Shown here one piece after another: positions 59,901 to 64,000 of a DNA stretch of 64,000 nucleotides (the first letter of the stretch is position 1; the number at the start of each line of letters is the position of its first letter). Location of the stretch: the NCBI RefSeq assembly GCF_018446385.1, contig NC_055988.1:161460209-161524208 (forward strand), read 5' to 3'. Origin of the DNA: Zingiber officinale. Taxonomy: Eukaryota > Streptophyta > Magnoliopsida > Zingiberales > Zingiberaceae. The notes beneath the pieces were generated by a model. It saw only the letters and a list, made by a program, of their open reading frames with translations, was not told where the DNA came from and did no database searches. A program made the position numbers and the translations under genes.

Positions 59901-60285
59901 GCCACCACCTCCGGCGGCGCGCCGACCTTGAAAGATGGGAGCTGGACGATCAGAGATTTGGATAACGGATCCGGAGTCGATTAATTGAGTGTGTATATAA
60001 CACCTTTTGGCAGTCCGTGAAAGCTGCGAGGAGGTCGGAGTACTTGGGGTGCGACATGATCCTCGCCTTGATCTCCTCCGTGCCGCCGTGGGAGATTGGA
60101 GACGGCCCATGCGGCGGTGGCGGCGGCGGCGGGGCTTGGAGGTGGGACTGAGGAGAGGAGGAGGAAGCGGAGGAGGAGGTGCAGGTGTAGTAGTGGTAGC
60201 CTTGAGGCGGCGGAGCAGTGAACGTGGGAAGGTAAAGGAACGGCCTCCGGCTCCCTGTGCTGCTGCCGCCGTACAATTCCTCCAT
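17679..60285 (-). CDS. Class I KNOX homeobox transcription factor, 5 exons, about 41 kb intron 3
   Basis: Joined exons on the minus strand: 60285-60004, 59926-59804, 59733-59595, 18251-17995, 17909-17679. They give 1032 nt, 343 residues plus stop. All four introns are GT-AG and phases match at each joint. Domains in order: Ser/Pro-rich N-terminus (1-68), KNOX1 (about 70-110), KNOX2 (about 128-180), acidic GSE-like linker (188-215), ELK (216-237), TALE homeodomain (238-299) with the PYP loop and [10 protein letters not shown] recognition helix. Class I KNOX proteins are nuclear; they pair with BELL homeodomain partners and maintain shoot meristem identity. The length is normal for class I. The ELK/homeodomain resembles the KNAT1/OSH15/rough sheath group, but I cannot assign an orthologue. 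An alternative is that exons 4-5 and 1-3 belong to different loci; the exact phase fit and complementary domain content argue against that. Confidence 0.9.
17995..18251 (-). CDS. KNOX exon 4: acidic linker, ELK, start of homeodomain
   Basis: Residues 182-267. An acidic run with [11 protein letters not shown] is followed by [14 protein letters not shown] (ELK domain, putative nuclear localisation and repression) and the [17 protein letters not shown] start of the homeodomain, ending WPYPS at the TALE three-residue extension. The donor is CCATCA|GTATGC at 17994, phase 0. The acceptor lacks a strong polypyrimidine tract, so its exact position is less certain than the others. Confidence 0.9.
18300..21860. 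other. Intron 3 segment without recognised elements
   Basis: AT-rich intronic sequence. Includes an A18 run near 18858 and, from about 21380, strongly AT-rich DNA leading into a GC-rich minisatellite. Short ORFs (for example 18667-19008 plus, 19848-20048 minus) have no domains. The part closest to exon 4 may be ancestral intron and is a place to look for conserved noncoding sequence. Confidence 0.5.
21862..22022. repeat. GC-rich minisatellite
   Basis: Imperfect tandem units of about 30-36 bp built on GAGGCCTC-TGTGTGGCCGTGGGGCTCGC. The 60-codon frame across it (21867-22049) is a repeat artefact. The abrupt AT-to-GC switch suggests it is part of an old LTR. Confidence 0.75.
22085..22622 (+). 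repeat. Old LTR remnant (left part) with TCAACT/GTTGAC motif cluster
   Basis: Many copies of GTCAACT/AGTTGAC-like motifs precede a TATA box CTATAAATAAGG near 22592. This is the layout of an LTR U3. The unit is interrupted at 22622 by the solo LTR and appears to resume at 23861 (to roughly 24120). Its outer limits are not resolved. Confidence 0.45.
22623..23855 (-). mobile_element. Solo LTR 1 (1233 bp)
   Basis: TG..CA ends. On the minus strand it runs TGTTGGTGCAATTTGCAC to GATCCTACA. Flanks are ACTCC (22618-22622) and ACTCT (23856-23860), a 5 bp target duplication with one mismatch. There is no internal coding region, so it is a solo LTR from recombination. A TATA-like CTATTTAAAGG lies near 23005 (minus strand). 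GC-rich palindromic units fill the U3 (23030-23290), and a repeated TCCCGCCAG-type block lies at 23560-23740. ORFs at 23000-23463 are shadows of these repeats. Confidence 0.88.
24120..24870. other. AT-rich intron segment, no gene
   Basis: Holds a (TA)n run at 24501-24522. No domain found in its short ORFs (for example 24412-24657). Confidence 0.5.
24881..25084 (-). pseudogene. Captured fragment of a CDKC (cyclin-dependent kinase C) gene
   Basis: The minus strand encodes [19 protein letters not shown], then WTDPLPCDP, then [10 protein letters not shown]. This is the distinctive end of the kinase domain and start of the C-terminal tail of plant CDKC, the P-TEFb-like kinase of RNA polymerase II. 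The usual K-rich stretch is altered and a stop follows. Upstream (25085-25150) no kinase homology is visible, so this is one exon or less. It lies in the KNOX intron on the same strand, with no poly(A) tail seen. Probably carried in by a transposable element. Confidence 0.82.
25150..26120. other. Intron segment, no gene recognised
   Basis: Very AT-rich at 25560-25740. A 105-codon plus-strand ORF (25842-26159) has no recognised domain and runs into the SINE-like element. Its Arg-rich, non-repetitive composition could mean a decayed coding fragment, but I cannot name it. Confidence 0.45.
26125..26300 (+). repeat. SINE-like tRNA-derived element
   Basis: A-box TAGCACAGACGG (26137-26148) and B-box GGATCGATTCT (26181-26191) have the spacing of a tRNA internal promoter. 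A tRNA-unrelated body with CTCCCTCCATATCCGTGGGG follows. Exact ends and the target duplication are unclear. Confidence 0.55.
26537..27560 (-). mobile_element. Solo LTR 2 (1024 bp), family of the 49-53 kb element
   Basis: Perfect 5 bp target duplication ATTAA (26532-26536 and 27561-27565), TG..CA ends. The minus-strand TATA box GCTATAAATAG lies near 26872. U3 contains GTCCGGACGCC and GCGCTTAGACTGG repeats. The U3 start and the CTGCACACTTAGACACAA block match, in reverse, the LTR at 52032-53047. No internal region remains. Confidence 0.93.
27566..28920. other. Intron segment, remnants of an older LTR, no gene
   Basis: The first few hundred bases continue the sequence interrupted at 26536 and carry GTCAACT/TCGACT motifs. 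Contains (TA) runs near 28168 and 28368-28388. ORFs here are short and featureless. Confidence 0.45.
28921..29973 (-). repeat. 3' LTR of truncated Copia
   Basis: The U3 part (29570-29973) repeats at 31389-31794. The rest, to TGTTGGAGAT at 28921, is taken as R-U5 because it ends in a proper inverted TG/CA terminus. It contains a GAGCTGGCCGAG-type repeat near 29080-29150. Confidence 0.6.
29351..29376. repeat. (GAAA)n microsatellite
   Basis: About six and a half uninterrupted GAAA units, inside the probable LTR of the truncated Copia element. Confidence 0.95.
30335..31385 (-). pseudogene. RT C-terminal half and RNase H of truncated Copia
   Basis: Begins at the RT active site [12 protein letters not shown] (YVDD changed to YLDN, near 31372). 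Continues with [20 protein letters not shown] and [18 protein letters not shown] of RNase H, and ends near [13 protein letters not shown]. Several stops and shifts. The RNase H phrasing resembles the Tork/Tnt1 lineage. Confidence 0.82.
31389..31794 (-). repeat. 5' LTR remnant of truncated Copia
   Basis: Matches 29570-29973 over about 400 bp. It breaks off abruptly into the reverse transcriptase, marking the deletion breakpoint. Confidence 0.75.
31795..32319. other. AT-rich spacer between two Copia elements, no gene
   Basis: A 100-codon ORF (31748-32050 plus) spans the LTR border and has no domain. Confidence 0.5.
32320..32499 (+). repeat. 5' LTR of the 32-36 kb Copia
   Basis: Ends TTTTCTACA, then TGGAATCAAAGCGG. 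It matches the 3' LTR over the shared GATTTATATTCTGTATTTC block and beyond. The left edge is set by length only. Confidence 0.65.
32570..32720 (+). repeat. Second, tandem copy of LTR end plus primer site
   Basis: Repeats the last 140 bp of the LTR and the following 20 bp (ATCATAGCGGCTCTCC versus ATCAAAGCGGTTCTCC). This is a local tandem duplication of about 205 bp that gives the element two LTR-end/primer-site junctions in a row. Confidence 0.75.
33250..36231 (+). pseudogene. Pol of the 32-36 kb Copia (PR-INT-RT-RH, broken)
   Basis: Protease/pre-integrase remnants at 33250-33530. Integrase 33793-34281 is open for 162 codons with YYTRYSWTY and [15 protein letters not shown] spans about 34920-35570, with [28 protein letters not shown] and the active site altered to YIDEM near 35361. 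RNase H spans about 35590-36200, ending with [16 protein letters not shown]. Stops and shifts are frequent. Confidence 0.85.
36270..36449 (+). repeat. 3' LTR of the 32-36 kb Copia
   Basis: 180 bp, TGAGATTATATATATTTA to TTTATACA. Confidence 0.75.
36882..37952. mobile_element. Tourist/PIF-Harbinger-type MITE with polypyrimidine core
   Basis: The inverted termini GGGGGCGTTTGGTT and (right end, reversed) GGGGGTGTTTGGTT extend imperfectly for about 70 bp (GGAATAGGA, GAATGAGAAT). The 3 bp target duplication TAA lies at 36879-36881 and 37953-37955, as in PIF/Harbinger elements. No transposase. The size, 1071 bp, is large for a MITE because of the internal tract at 37150-37795. Confidence 0.88.
37150..37795. 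repeat. Polypyrimidine/polypurine tract of about 640 bp
   Basis: Nearly all C and T on the plus strand apart from periodic CATCA. Imperfect units like TTTCTCTCTC-ATCACAC repeat every 16-32 bases. The 198-codon ORF over it (37177-37773) is a repeat artefact of Ser, Leu and Phe. Confidence 0.9.
37956..38600. other. AT-rich intron DNA, no gene
   Basis: Very AT-rich, with no ORF, repeat boundary or motif I can support. Confidence 0.5.
38819..41562. mobile_element. Foldback-type element: long inverted ends and six palindromic tandem units
   Basis: The left end (38819-39130) and right end (41270-41562) are inverted copies over about 300 bp, sharing AATTTATCAAAGG-like termini, CAATTTACTACTCTTCC and a GCATGCATG-rich block. 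Between them lie about six units of roughly 330 bp (about 39165, 39565, 39893, 40230, 40560 and 40985). Each unit is itself an inverted repeat centred on sequence like TGGATTTTGATCAAAATCCA. AAAGAAAAA occurs near both outer edges as a possible 9 bp target duplication, but it is low complexity. No transposase. Probably a non-autonomous DNA element (Mutator-like or foldback class). Confidence 0.78.
39165..41250. repeat. Tandem array of about six self-complementary units of about 330 bp
   Basis: Each unit has a left arm (AATGGATGACACCGTTGGACT, CTCAGAAATCCACAGGACCT), a palindromic centre and a right arm that is the left arm reversed (AGGTCCTGTGGATTTATAAGG, AAGGAGTCCAACGGTGTCGT), separated by GTGGGCCTGATATG-like spacers. 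Confidence 0.85.
41738..42956 (+). mobile_element. Solo LTR 3 (1219 bp)
   Basis: TGTTGGTACAGAAAGC to GATCTAACA. The TATA box CTATAAAAGG near 42540 sets the plus orientation. U3 carries GGGCGCCC palindromes (42367-42425, 42505-42535). Flanks are CATAA and ACTAA, an imperfect (3/5) target duplication, so the boundaries rest mainly on the TG/CA ends and the interrupted family X sequence. Confidence 0.75.
42877..42912 (+). repeat. Short tandem duplication in LTR
   Basis: GTCTTCCGAAACGAAAATGAAA occurs twice in a row within the U5 of solo LTR 3 (about 42870-42913). Confidence 0.85.
43190..43935 (+). pseudogene. Copia pol fragment (protease to integrase core)
   Basis: A protease-like segment [12 protein letters not shown] near 43220, pre-integrase phrases [18 protein letters not shown] near 43675, and an integrase core [19 protein letters not shown] near 43835-43905. 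Heavily shifted. No LTR or RT attached. Confidence 0.75.
44540..45300 (+). pseudogene. LINE endonuclease domain (broken)
   Basis: Phrases of the APE-like endonuclease: [13 protein letters not shown] near 44580, [11 protein letters not shown] (metal-binding Glu), RGDLNKHV near 44980, [13 protein letters not shown] near 45120, then [12 protein letters not shown]. Many stops. Confidence 0.85.
45680..46900 (+). pseudogene. LINE reverse transcriptase (broken)
   Basis: Fragments [12 protein letters not shown] near 45930, [26 protein letters not shown] (the YADD box altered to FPDD, near 46248), [12 protein letters not shown], and RRSV/GCFM tail phrases. Stops and shifts throughout. The minus ORF at 46209-46490 is its shadow. 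Confidence 0.85.
46950..47880. pseudogene. Unrecognised decayed coding sequence, perhaps a plant transposon gag-like protein
   Basis: Two plus-strand open pieces (47179-47463 with [15 protein letters not shown], and 47546-47851 with [16 protein letters not shown]) read like a large plant mobile-element-associated protein with an EFYNNL segment near the N-terminus. I cannot confirm the family from sequence alone. They lie between the LINE and the family X LTR. Confidence 0.3.
49382..49680 (-). repeat. Inverted R-U5 segment at the element's left end
   Basis: The reverse complement of 52748-53047 (299 versus 300 bp, about 5% different by eye). It stops about 25-30 bp downstream of the LTR TATA box, at the predicted RNA start, so it corresponds to R-U5 and lacks U3. 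Confidence 0.9.
49687..49857 (+). repeat. Direct U5 segment of the 5' LTR (deleted)
   Basis: Matches 52801-53047, with a deletion of about 75 bp before TTTGTTTCACA. Ends GGTCCTACA, two bases before the primer site. Confidence 0.9.
49860..49872 (+). promoter_or_regulatory. Primer binding site of the gag-only element
   Basis: TGGTATCAGAGCC, complementary to initiator Met tRNA. Confidence 0.9.
49915..51042 (+). pseudogene. Copia-type gag (UBN2 family), one in-frame stop
   Basis: 376 codons in one frame from ATG 49915, interrupted only by TGA at 50272. The N-terminal [16 protein letters not shown] and [12 protein letters not shown] are typical of the UBN2 gag of SIRE-like Copia elements. The zinc knuckle [14 protein letters not shown] (CX2CX4HX4C) lies near 50686-50727. 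A Ser/Glu-rich acidic tail follows. The capsid/nucleocapsid would package the element RNA. Shortly after the stop, a piece resembling the gag-pol linker ([17 protein letters not shown] near 51257) remains, then noncoding spacer. Confidence 0.88.
51043..52031 (+). other. Noncoding spacer of the gag-only element with polypurine tract
   Basis: AT-rich, with T-rich stretches. Holds two purine runs, AAAGGGGGAGAAGG near 51880 and AAAAGGGGGAGA (52018-52030) directly before the 3' LTR. Pol would normally occupy this position. Confidence 0.8.
52032..53047 (+). repeat. 3' LTR of the gag-only element (1016 bp)
   Basis: TGTTGGAACCCCAAGG to GGTCCTACA. The TATA box AATAAATATAG lies near 52716. Immediately upstream (52540-52710) are GGGGCGTCCGG, GGGACGCCC and GGCGCCCGGAACC repeats. 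ORFs at 52098-52717 on both strands are shadows of this GC-rich U3. Same family as solo LTR 2. Confidence 0.92.
53740..54430. repeat. GAGCTCG-rich dispersed repeat
   Basis: Dense, partly self-complementary GAGCCGAGCTCGAGC and GGCTCGTTTA motifs at both ends, in opposite orientations, around an AT-richer middle. A common kind of plant dispersed repeat. Class not assigned. Confidence 0.6.
55305..55515. repeat. Cluster of GATCGGTC/GACCGATC palindromes
   Basis: At least four imperfect palindromes of 23-24 bp (CTGATCGGTC, 3-5 bases, GACCGATCAG) within about 210 bp, 70-280 bp upstream of the LTR TATA box. Confidence 0.9.
55610..56300. repeat. Minisatellite in solo LTR 4 (unit about 48 bp)
   Basis: About 14 variable units built on GAGCTACCGAGCCCTCTCCG and GGTCAGGAGGCAG phrases. 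Long ORFs over it are artefacts. Confidence 0.85.
56305..56535. repeat. Minisatellite in solo LTR 4 (unit about 31 bp)
   Basis: About seven units of CTTGGACTTTTCCCGTGCC with an AAGTCTTCATA or AAGCTCCCTG linker, alternating to give a 62 bp higher-order repeat. Overlapping open frames (56160-56869) are artefacts. Confidence 0.9.
57225..57358 (-). repeat. Tandem duplication of an LTR promoter segment (unit about 65-73 bp)
   Basis: CTTGGCCAACGGAGAGAACC through GACATCGGATA occurs twice in a row. Each copy includes the minus-strand TATA-like TTGTATAAAAAAGGG, giving two promoters in tandem. Confidence 0.9.
57520..58225. repeat. Minisatellite in solo LTR 5 (unit about 85-90 bp)
   Basis: About eight units with CTGGGAGTCGTGCCCAGGAG, AAGTGATGG-CGGAGCCCTGGG and a TCCGATCGGCGCTGG-like segment. 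ORFs on both strands here are artefacts. Confidence 0.9.
58456..58881. repeat. Near-perfect inverted repeat, 182 bp arms, 62 bp loop
   Basis: Left arm 58456-58637, right arm 58700-58881, loop 58638-58699. By hand comparison the arms differ at only two positions. In a plus-strand RNA both would be G:U pairs; in the minus-strand (KNOX-sense) transcript they would be A:C mismatches. No TSD or terminal signature was found. It lies about 0.7 kb from exon 3. Confidence 0.95.
58882..59594. other. Intron 3 next to exon 3, no element recognised
   Basis: Moderate base composition. A (GTA)n run lies at 59313-59328. Likely ancestral intron. Candidate place for regulatory sequence, but no motif can be named. 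Confidence 0.5.
59595..59733 (-). CDS. KNOX exon 3: KNOX2 domain
   Basis: 46 codons plus one base. The acceptor is ACAACAG|GACTTG. It encodes [19 protein letters not shown] and an IESQF motif typical of KNOX2, which together with KNOX1 forms the BELL-interaction MEINOX module. The donor is TCTCCG|GTACGC at 59594, phase 1, and opens the giant intron 3. The phase matches the exon 4 acceptor more than 41 kb away. Confidence 0.92.
59804..59926 (-). CDS. KNOX exon 2: end of KNOX1 to DPELDQFM
   Basis: 41 codons, phase 0 at both ends. The acceptor is CAAG|GTCGGC and the donor is ATG|GTACCT. It encodes [11 protein letters not shown] and closes with DPELDQFM, the hallmark between KNOX1 and KNOX2. Flanking introns are short: intron 1 is 59927-60003 (77 bp) and intron 2 is 59734-59803 (70 bp). 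Confidence 0.92.
60004..60285 (-). CDS. KNOX exon 1: start, low-complexity N-terminus, first half of KNOX1
   Basis: The start is the ATG at 60285-60283, opening MEELYGG. It is the first in-frame ATG, and no upstream extension is supported. Residues 1-94 include a Ser run, a poly-Pro run and HGP-rich sequence, then [17 protein letters not shown] of KNOX1, ending DCQK. The donor is AAG|GTGTTA at 60003, phase 0. The next exon opens VGAPPEVV, the usual continuation of KNOX1 in this family. Confidence 0.92.
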
Positions 60286-60665
60286 CTCTGCCGTTGCCTT
60301 CCTCGTAGGCTTATAGCAACGAACGAAGGAAGAAAATCAAGAAAAAAAAGGAAAATAAATGGAAAAGATAATCAAGAATAATGATCGTACAACGGGAAGA
60401 ACAAAAAAAAAATTAATTGTAATTAGCCAGAGAGGATCGGAAGAAGTGGAGGAAAGATCGGAGAAGAACAGGAACAGCTAGCAAGCCATTTAAGATGGCT
60501 AGAGCTGCTTTCTTTTTTCCTGTCAAATCAAATCAAATCAATCAAACAGACGCGATGTGATGTGTGGCTAGCTCCACAGTTCGACCACCGCTGCCTGCCT
60601 CCGGTCTTGATTCAATGGACCGATCTATCCAGTCAGGGGACGATTGAACTTGCATTGCACTGGGA
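60286..60665 (-). other. KNOX 5' UTR (predicted)
   Basis: About 380 nt between the predicted transcription start and the ATG. It contains a minimal upstream ORF (ATG-Ala-Cys-stop at about 60489-60478) and a further ATG near 60655 that opens a roughly 40-codon frame not overlapping the main ATG. AT-rich runs are typical of plant leaders. The extent is inferred from the TATA box only. Confidence 0.4.
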
Positions 60666-60694
60666 GAATTGAGCTGCGTCGATCGTGAGGTTGA

Positions 60695-60702
60695 TTTATA
60701 TA
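60695..60702 (-). promoter_or_regulatory. Candidate KNOX TATA box
   Basis: The minus strand reads TATATAAATC, a good plant TATA box, about 410 bp upstream of the ATG. It would place transcription start near 60665. A CT-rich tract on the plus strand at 60801-60824 (GA-rich on the gene strand) lies about 100 bp further upstream, as in many plant promoters. No transcript data are available. Confidence 0.5.
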
Positions 60703-61946
60703 TCGAGGGAAATGATCAGGAAAGTTTGTGAGCGACGTAACGTAGAGAGGTCGCCGGAAGGCCGGCGAGACATGCCGTGATTTGTCGTCGGAGAGGACTG
60801 GTCCTTCTCTTCTCTTCTCTTCGGTGCATATTGAGATTGTTTTTGTTTTGTGCTGCCTTTAATTTGTTGATTCTTTTGATTATGCTCTGCTCGATATTTA
60901 ATTTAATATAATGGATGCAGATGAGGACGACAAGCACTCGTAAAGGGTTTCGAACTCACAAGATGGTCTCGTTTCCAATGTTCGTCGATCCTTTTGAATA
61001 ATTAGATAAACATGTAAAAGTTCCAAGAGTATTTAATAAGATTTGAATAATAAATTTTTTATTTCAACAGTAGATAGCGACACTTGCGGCCTGTTTAGTA
61101 TTTGACTCATTTTTAAATAACTGCCCAGCTATGATTATAACATTATACATAAGGTACGATAATAATTATTAATTAAATAAAAAATTATTATTTAAAAATA
61201 ATTTTATTAGATTTAAAAATATTATAACAAATTTTAAAAGAATAAATATATTAGACTTAGAAAAAACTATTTGAAATATCAATTAGGATTTGAGAGTTAT
61301 TGATTTCAATTAACTTAAGTTGTAATCAATTAACCTAAGCCTAATATATATAAAGTTAAGTTTTTATTTCTTCTCTCATTTCCCCTATTCCCCGATTTCA
61401 CCCATGTCACTCACTCTCTTCCTCCTTCTCATGCGATCGCTACCGACTCATCTTCCGATCACCAACACCGACCACCCGGGAGCTCCGATCCAGTTATTGT
61501 CTTTCCCTCTCCTAGTCACAAACTCTCGGAGCTTGTTAGAAGCCAAGCACCCGAGCTTCGTGCCCTAACATTCGCCTCTCCTTATCGACATCGAGCTCTC
61601 TCCCTTGCTCTTGATCACTGCGAAGAAGATGCTATCAATCTCCACTGTTGTCGCCCCTCTTTGATCTCCCTAGCCGGTTTTCCTCCCTAGACAATGGTCC
61701 CGACCAGAAGTAGCTCATGCACCAACTGCTCACAAGCCCTCCTTGTTGTGTCATGTCCTAGCACCGCTACCTCCACACCATCACAATCATTCTCATCTCG
61801 GATGCTCCTCTCCGGCCACGAGAAGAGAGCCCCGGGCCACATAGTGCCTCCCCTGCCAACTATTGTTCCGTTAGATGAGAGTTGTCGTCGTTGATTCATA
61901 GTCGCCTGGCTACCGAAAGTTGATCTCTCCTGGAGAAGGAACCTAC
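60703..61946. other. KNOX upstream region, no gene recognised
   Basis: AT-rich DNA to about 61370, then a CT-rich, moderately GC-rich block (61370-61940) with short overlapping ORFs on both strands (61687-61995 minus, 61694-61894 plus). Neither shows a domain or start context. The block ends directly at the LTR starting at 61947. It could be an older repeat or a decayed gene fragment. Confidence 0.5.
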
Positions 61947-63388
61947 TGTTGGTGCAAGTTGCACCAGAATCAAATCTGAGTTTTGATGTTGTCAAAGGTT
62001 CAGTTAAGTCTTGTTATGATCTAACAAGTTAACTGAGTGTGCAGGATGTTTACTCAACCAAGAAAGACCTAGTTGGAGGCTAGGTAGGAGAAATCTTAGC
62101 AGATCGTGGAACCCAGGTGCAAGTCCAAGGAGGTCGAGAGGACCTGAAGCTTGGCAGTATGATCGAGAGGTCTGGAGGACCTAAGATCAAGGGAAAAGTC
62201 CTAGCGAGCCGATCAGAGCTAAGTGAAAATTCCAAACTAGATCTGGAGGATCAAAGTTTGGCAGGTGGGTTGAGGTAAACAAACTGGAGGAGCGACTGTG
62301 AGGTCGAGTTCCAGAAGGGAACAACCCTAGGTCGTTGATCCAACTGAAGAAATCGGGAAGGTTTCCAAGTTGAGATCAAGAACAGTTCTACTGTTCTTTT
62401 ATTACTCATTCATTATTATGTTGTGGGCTAATATCTATGTTGCAGGAAGTTTTTGTTCTAACACTGTGCTGCAGGTCAGACTGGATCGGTCGATCGAACC
62501 AGCGGTTCAGTCGACCGAACAAAGCATAACAGACCAAATCAGAAAGCAAACAGCTCAGACCAGATCAAAGTCAAAGTCTGATCAAAGCTTGATCGATCGA
62601 TCGAACAGTAAGATCGGTCGACCGATCCCTGGTGACTCAGCACAAGACTAAGTTAACAAACATCGATTAGTAGAAAAGGAAAAAGGTTGATCGGTCGACT
62701 GAACCGGATGGCCGGTCGACTGATCCAATCAAAATTAACTGCAGCATTAATGAGGATCTCGACAGATTTCGATGAACAGGGAAATAGACTGTTCAGTCGA
62801 TTGAAAAATGGGTTCGGTCGACCGAACCATTCATGAGCATTTACTGCGATAGATCGAGCCAGCTGCAGTCTTCAGCGAGGAAGGAATGGAGCTGGTTTGG
62901 TCGACCGAAAAGAGGGATCGGTCAACCGAACCTCCAGTACTCTTATAAATTGAGGCTCGAAGTCAGAGGCGATATACAACTTTCAAATCAATTCTGGTGC
63001 TCTTCTACAAGCTGCTCACGCCTAAGATTTCAGCAAGCAACTTCATTCGTGCCGACCAAGCTTCGTCTTTCTAATCTTATTGTCTGTATATTTATTTTAT
63101 ATTGCACTTAATTTACATAAGATGGTAGGTGTGTTACTATCTTAACATTCTTGTATCTGTACGATTCGCTTCTTTCCGAGGACTTCGGAAAGAAGGGTTT
63201 TAGTGTTTTGCCCATCGGTGCAGTCAAGGACTGCGGGCCTTCGAGTAGGAGTCGAACTAGACTCCGAATGAAGTAAAATACTTTGTCTCTTTTTTATTTC
63301 CGCTGCACGACTTTGATTTGAAAGAAAAGAATAGTTTTAAAAAAAATGCGATATGCACCCCCCCTTTATTGCTCCAAACGATCTATCA
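61947..63388 (+). repeat. 5' LTR (1442 bp)
   Basis: TGTTGGTGCAAGTTGCACC to GATCTATCA. The TATA box CTTATAAATTGAGG near 62943. About ten GGTCGACCGA-like palindromes lie just upstream (62478-62935). The ORF at 62370-62651 is an artefact of this region. Confidence 0.92.
62478..62935. repeat. GGTCGACCGA palindrome cluster in U3
   Basis: About ten copies of a 14-18 bp palindrome (e.g. GATCGGTCGACCGATC at 62611, GGTTCGGTCGACCGAACC near 62812) in 460 bp, often paired 20-30 bp apart, ending just before the TATA box. Confidence 0.93.
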
Positions 63389-63390
63389 AT

Positions 63391-63402
63391 TGGTATCAGA
63401 GC
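63391..63402 (+). promoter_or_regulatory. Primer binding site
   Basis: TGGTATCAGAGC, two bases after the LTR end. Initiator Met tRNA site. Confidence 0.92.
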
Positions 63403-63552
63403 GAGGTTAGCTCTGAAATTTCTTAACCGATTTTCAAAGCATTTTTTTTTAAAACTCTTTCTTTTCCTTTTAGAATATTTTGTCTTCAAGCACTACTAAT
63501 CCCAAGATGAAAGTCTTGGAAATATTTTGTTCTTTAACTTTTTCTTGCAAGG

Positions 63553-64000
63553 ATGTTGAACTCATATCAAGAAAGCTATAGTACGGTCCGACCTCCACTA
63601 TTCAAAGGAGAGAATTTCAGTTACTGGAAGAATAGGATGGAGTGCTACTTAAAGTCCGACATTGAGCTTTGGTTCACAGTTTTGAAAGGCTATACTCCCC
63701 CAATGAAGGACGGAATAACCATAGAACCAGAAGAATGGACTCCTCAGATGATCAAGAAGGCACAACTGAACTACAAAGCAATCAATACCATTCAGTGCGG
63801 GCTCACGATGGAGGAGTTGAATAGAGTTGGTCCCTACGACAACGCCAAAGAATTGTGGGACTCGATAGTCAAACTACACGAAGGAACGGACGATTCGAAG
63901 GTAAACAAACGAGATTTACTTTTAAACAATTTGTTAAATATAAAAATGTTTCCTGGAGAGACGACCTCGCAACTTCACGCTCGACTGAAGGACATCCTCA
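63553..64000 (+). CDS. Copia-type gag (UBN2 family), 5' part, open to window end
   Basis: ATG at 63553 begins MLNSYQESY. 149 codons are open to the end of the window with no stop. It contains FKGENFSYWKNRMECYL, LWDSIVKLHEGTDDS and KRDLLLNN, the same gag family as at 49915 but clearly diverged. It would form the particle shell in the cytoplasm. The remainder and pol, if present, are outside the window. Confidence 0.88.
   Translation, partial: MLNSYQESYSTVRPPLFKGENFSYWKNRMECYLKSDIELWFTVLKGYTPPMKDGITIEPEEWTPQMIKKAQLNYKAINTIQCGLTMEELNRVGPYDNAKELWDSIVKLHEGTDDSKVNKRDLLLNNLLNIKMFPGETTSQLHARLKDIL

Larger units (their letters stand above)
61947..64000 (+). mobile_element. Copia-type LTR retrotransposon, left part (runs off the window)
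   Basis: Complete 5' LTR 61947-63388, primer site at 63391 and an open gag. The 3' part is beyond the window, so the target duplication cannot be checked. Intactness of gag suggests a younger insertion than most here. Confidence 0.9.

Noticed and set aside
59576..59965. 129-codon plus-strand open frame (also 60007-60381)
   Set aside because: Antisense shadows of KNOX exons 1-3; the minus strand has the KNOX domains and proper splice sites.

Overview
This is nuclear DNA of a flowering plant. The evidence is a five-exon class I KNOX homeobox gene, many plant Ty1/copia elements primed by initiator methionine tRNA, an RTE-type LINE, tRNA-derived SINE-like sequence and a Tourist-type MITE. The KNOX sequence, the large SIRE-like LTRs and the GC-rich minisatellites inside those LTRs suggest a monocot, perhaps Zingiberales. 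The species call is a weak inference. There are no bacterial, phage, organelle, CRISPR, rRNA or tRNA-gene features.

The only convincing host gene is on the minus strand and fills most of the window. Exons 1-3 (KNOX1/KNOX2, MEINOX) lie at 60285-59595. Exons 4-5 (ELK and TALE homeodomain) lie at 18251-17679. Exon phases join exactly into a 343-residue protein. Intron 3, at the position where KNOX genes usually carry their long regulatory intron, is therefore about 41.3 kb. It is filled with nested repeats.

Layout. 1-17030: two tandem copies (unit about 8.5 kb) of a segment carrying one degenerate 4.6 kb Copia element, so the same insertion with the same GAAAC target duplication occurs twice. 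17031-17678: KNOX 3' flank. 18252-59594: intron 3. It holds five solo LTRs (22.6, 26.5, 41.7, 54.7 and 56.9 kb; four with clear target-site duplications), a truncated Tnt1-like Copia (28.9-31.8 kb), a second Copia (32.3-36.4 kb), a MITE with a 640 bp polypyrimidine core (36.9-38.0 kb), a foldback element built of six palindromic units (38.8-41.6 kb), a Copia fragment (43.2 kb), an RTE LINE (44.3-46.9 kb), a gag-only element whose left end is an inverted R-U5 (49.4-53.0 kb), and a nearly perfect 182 bp-arm hairpin (58.5-58.9 kb). It also holds a captured fragment of a CDKC kinase gene (24.9-25.1 kb) and a SINE-like element (26.1 kb). 60286-61946: KNOX 5' UTR, promoter and upstream DNA. 61947-64000: the left part of another Copia-type element with a complete 1442 bp LTR, primer site and open gag.

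Recurring theme: in most large LTRs here, the few hundred bases upstream of the TATA box hold clusters of short palindromes. The palindrome differs between families (GTCGAC, GATCGGTC/GACCGATC, GGGCGCCC, TCCGGACGCC types).
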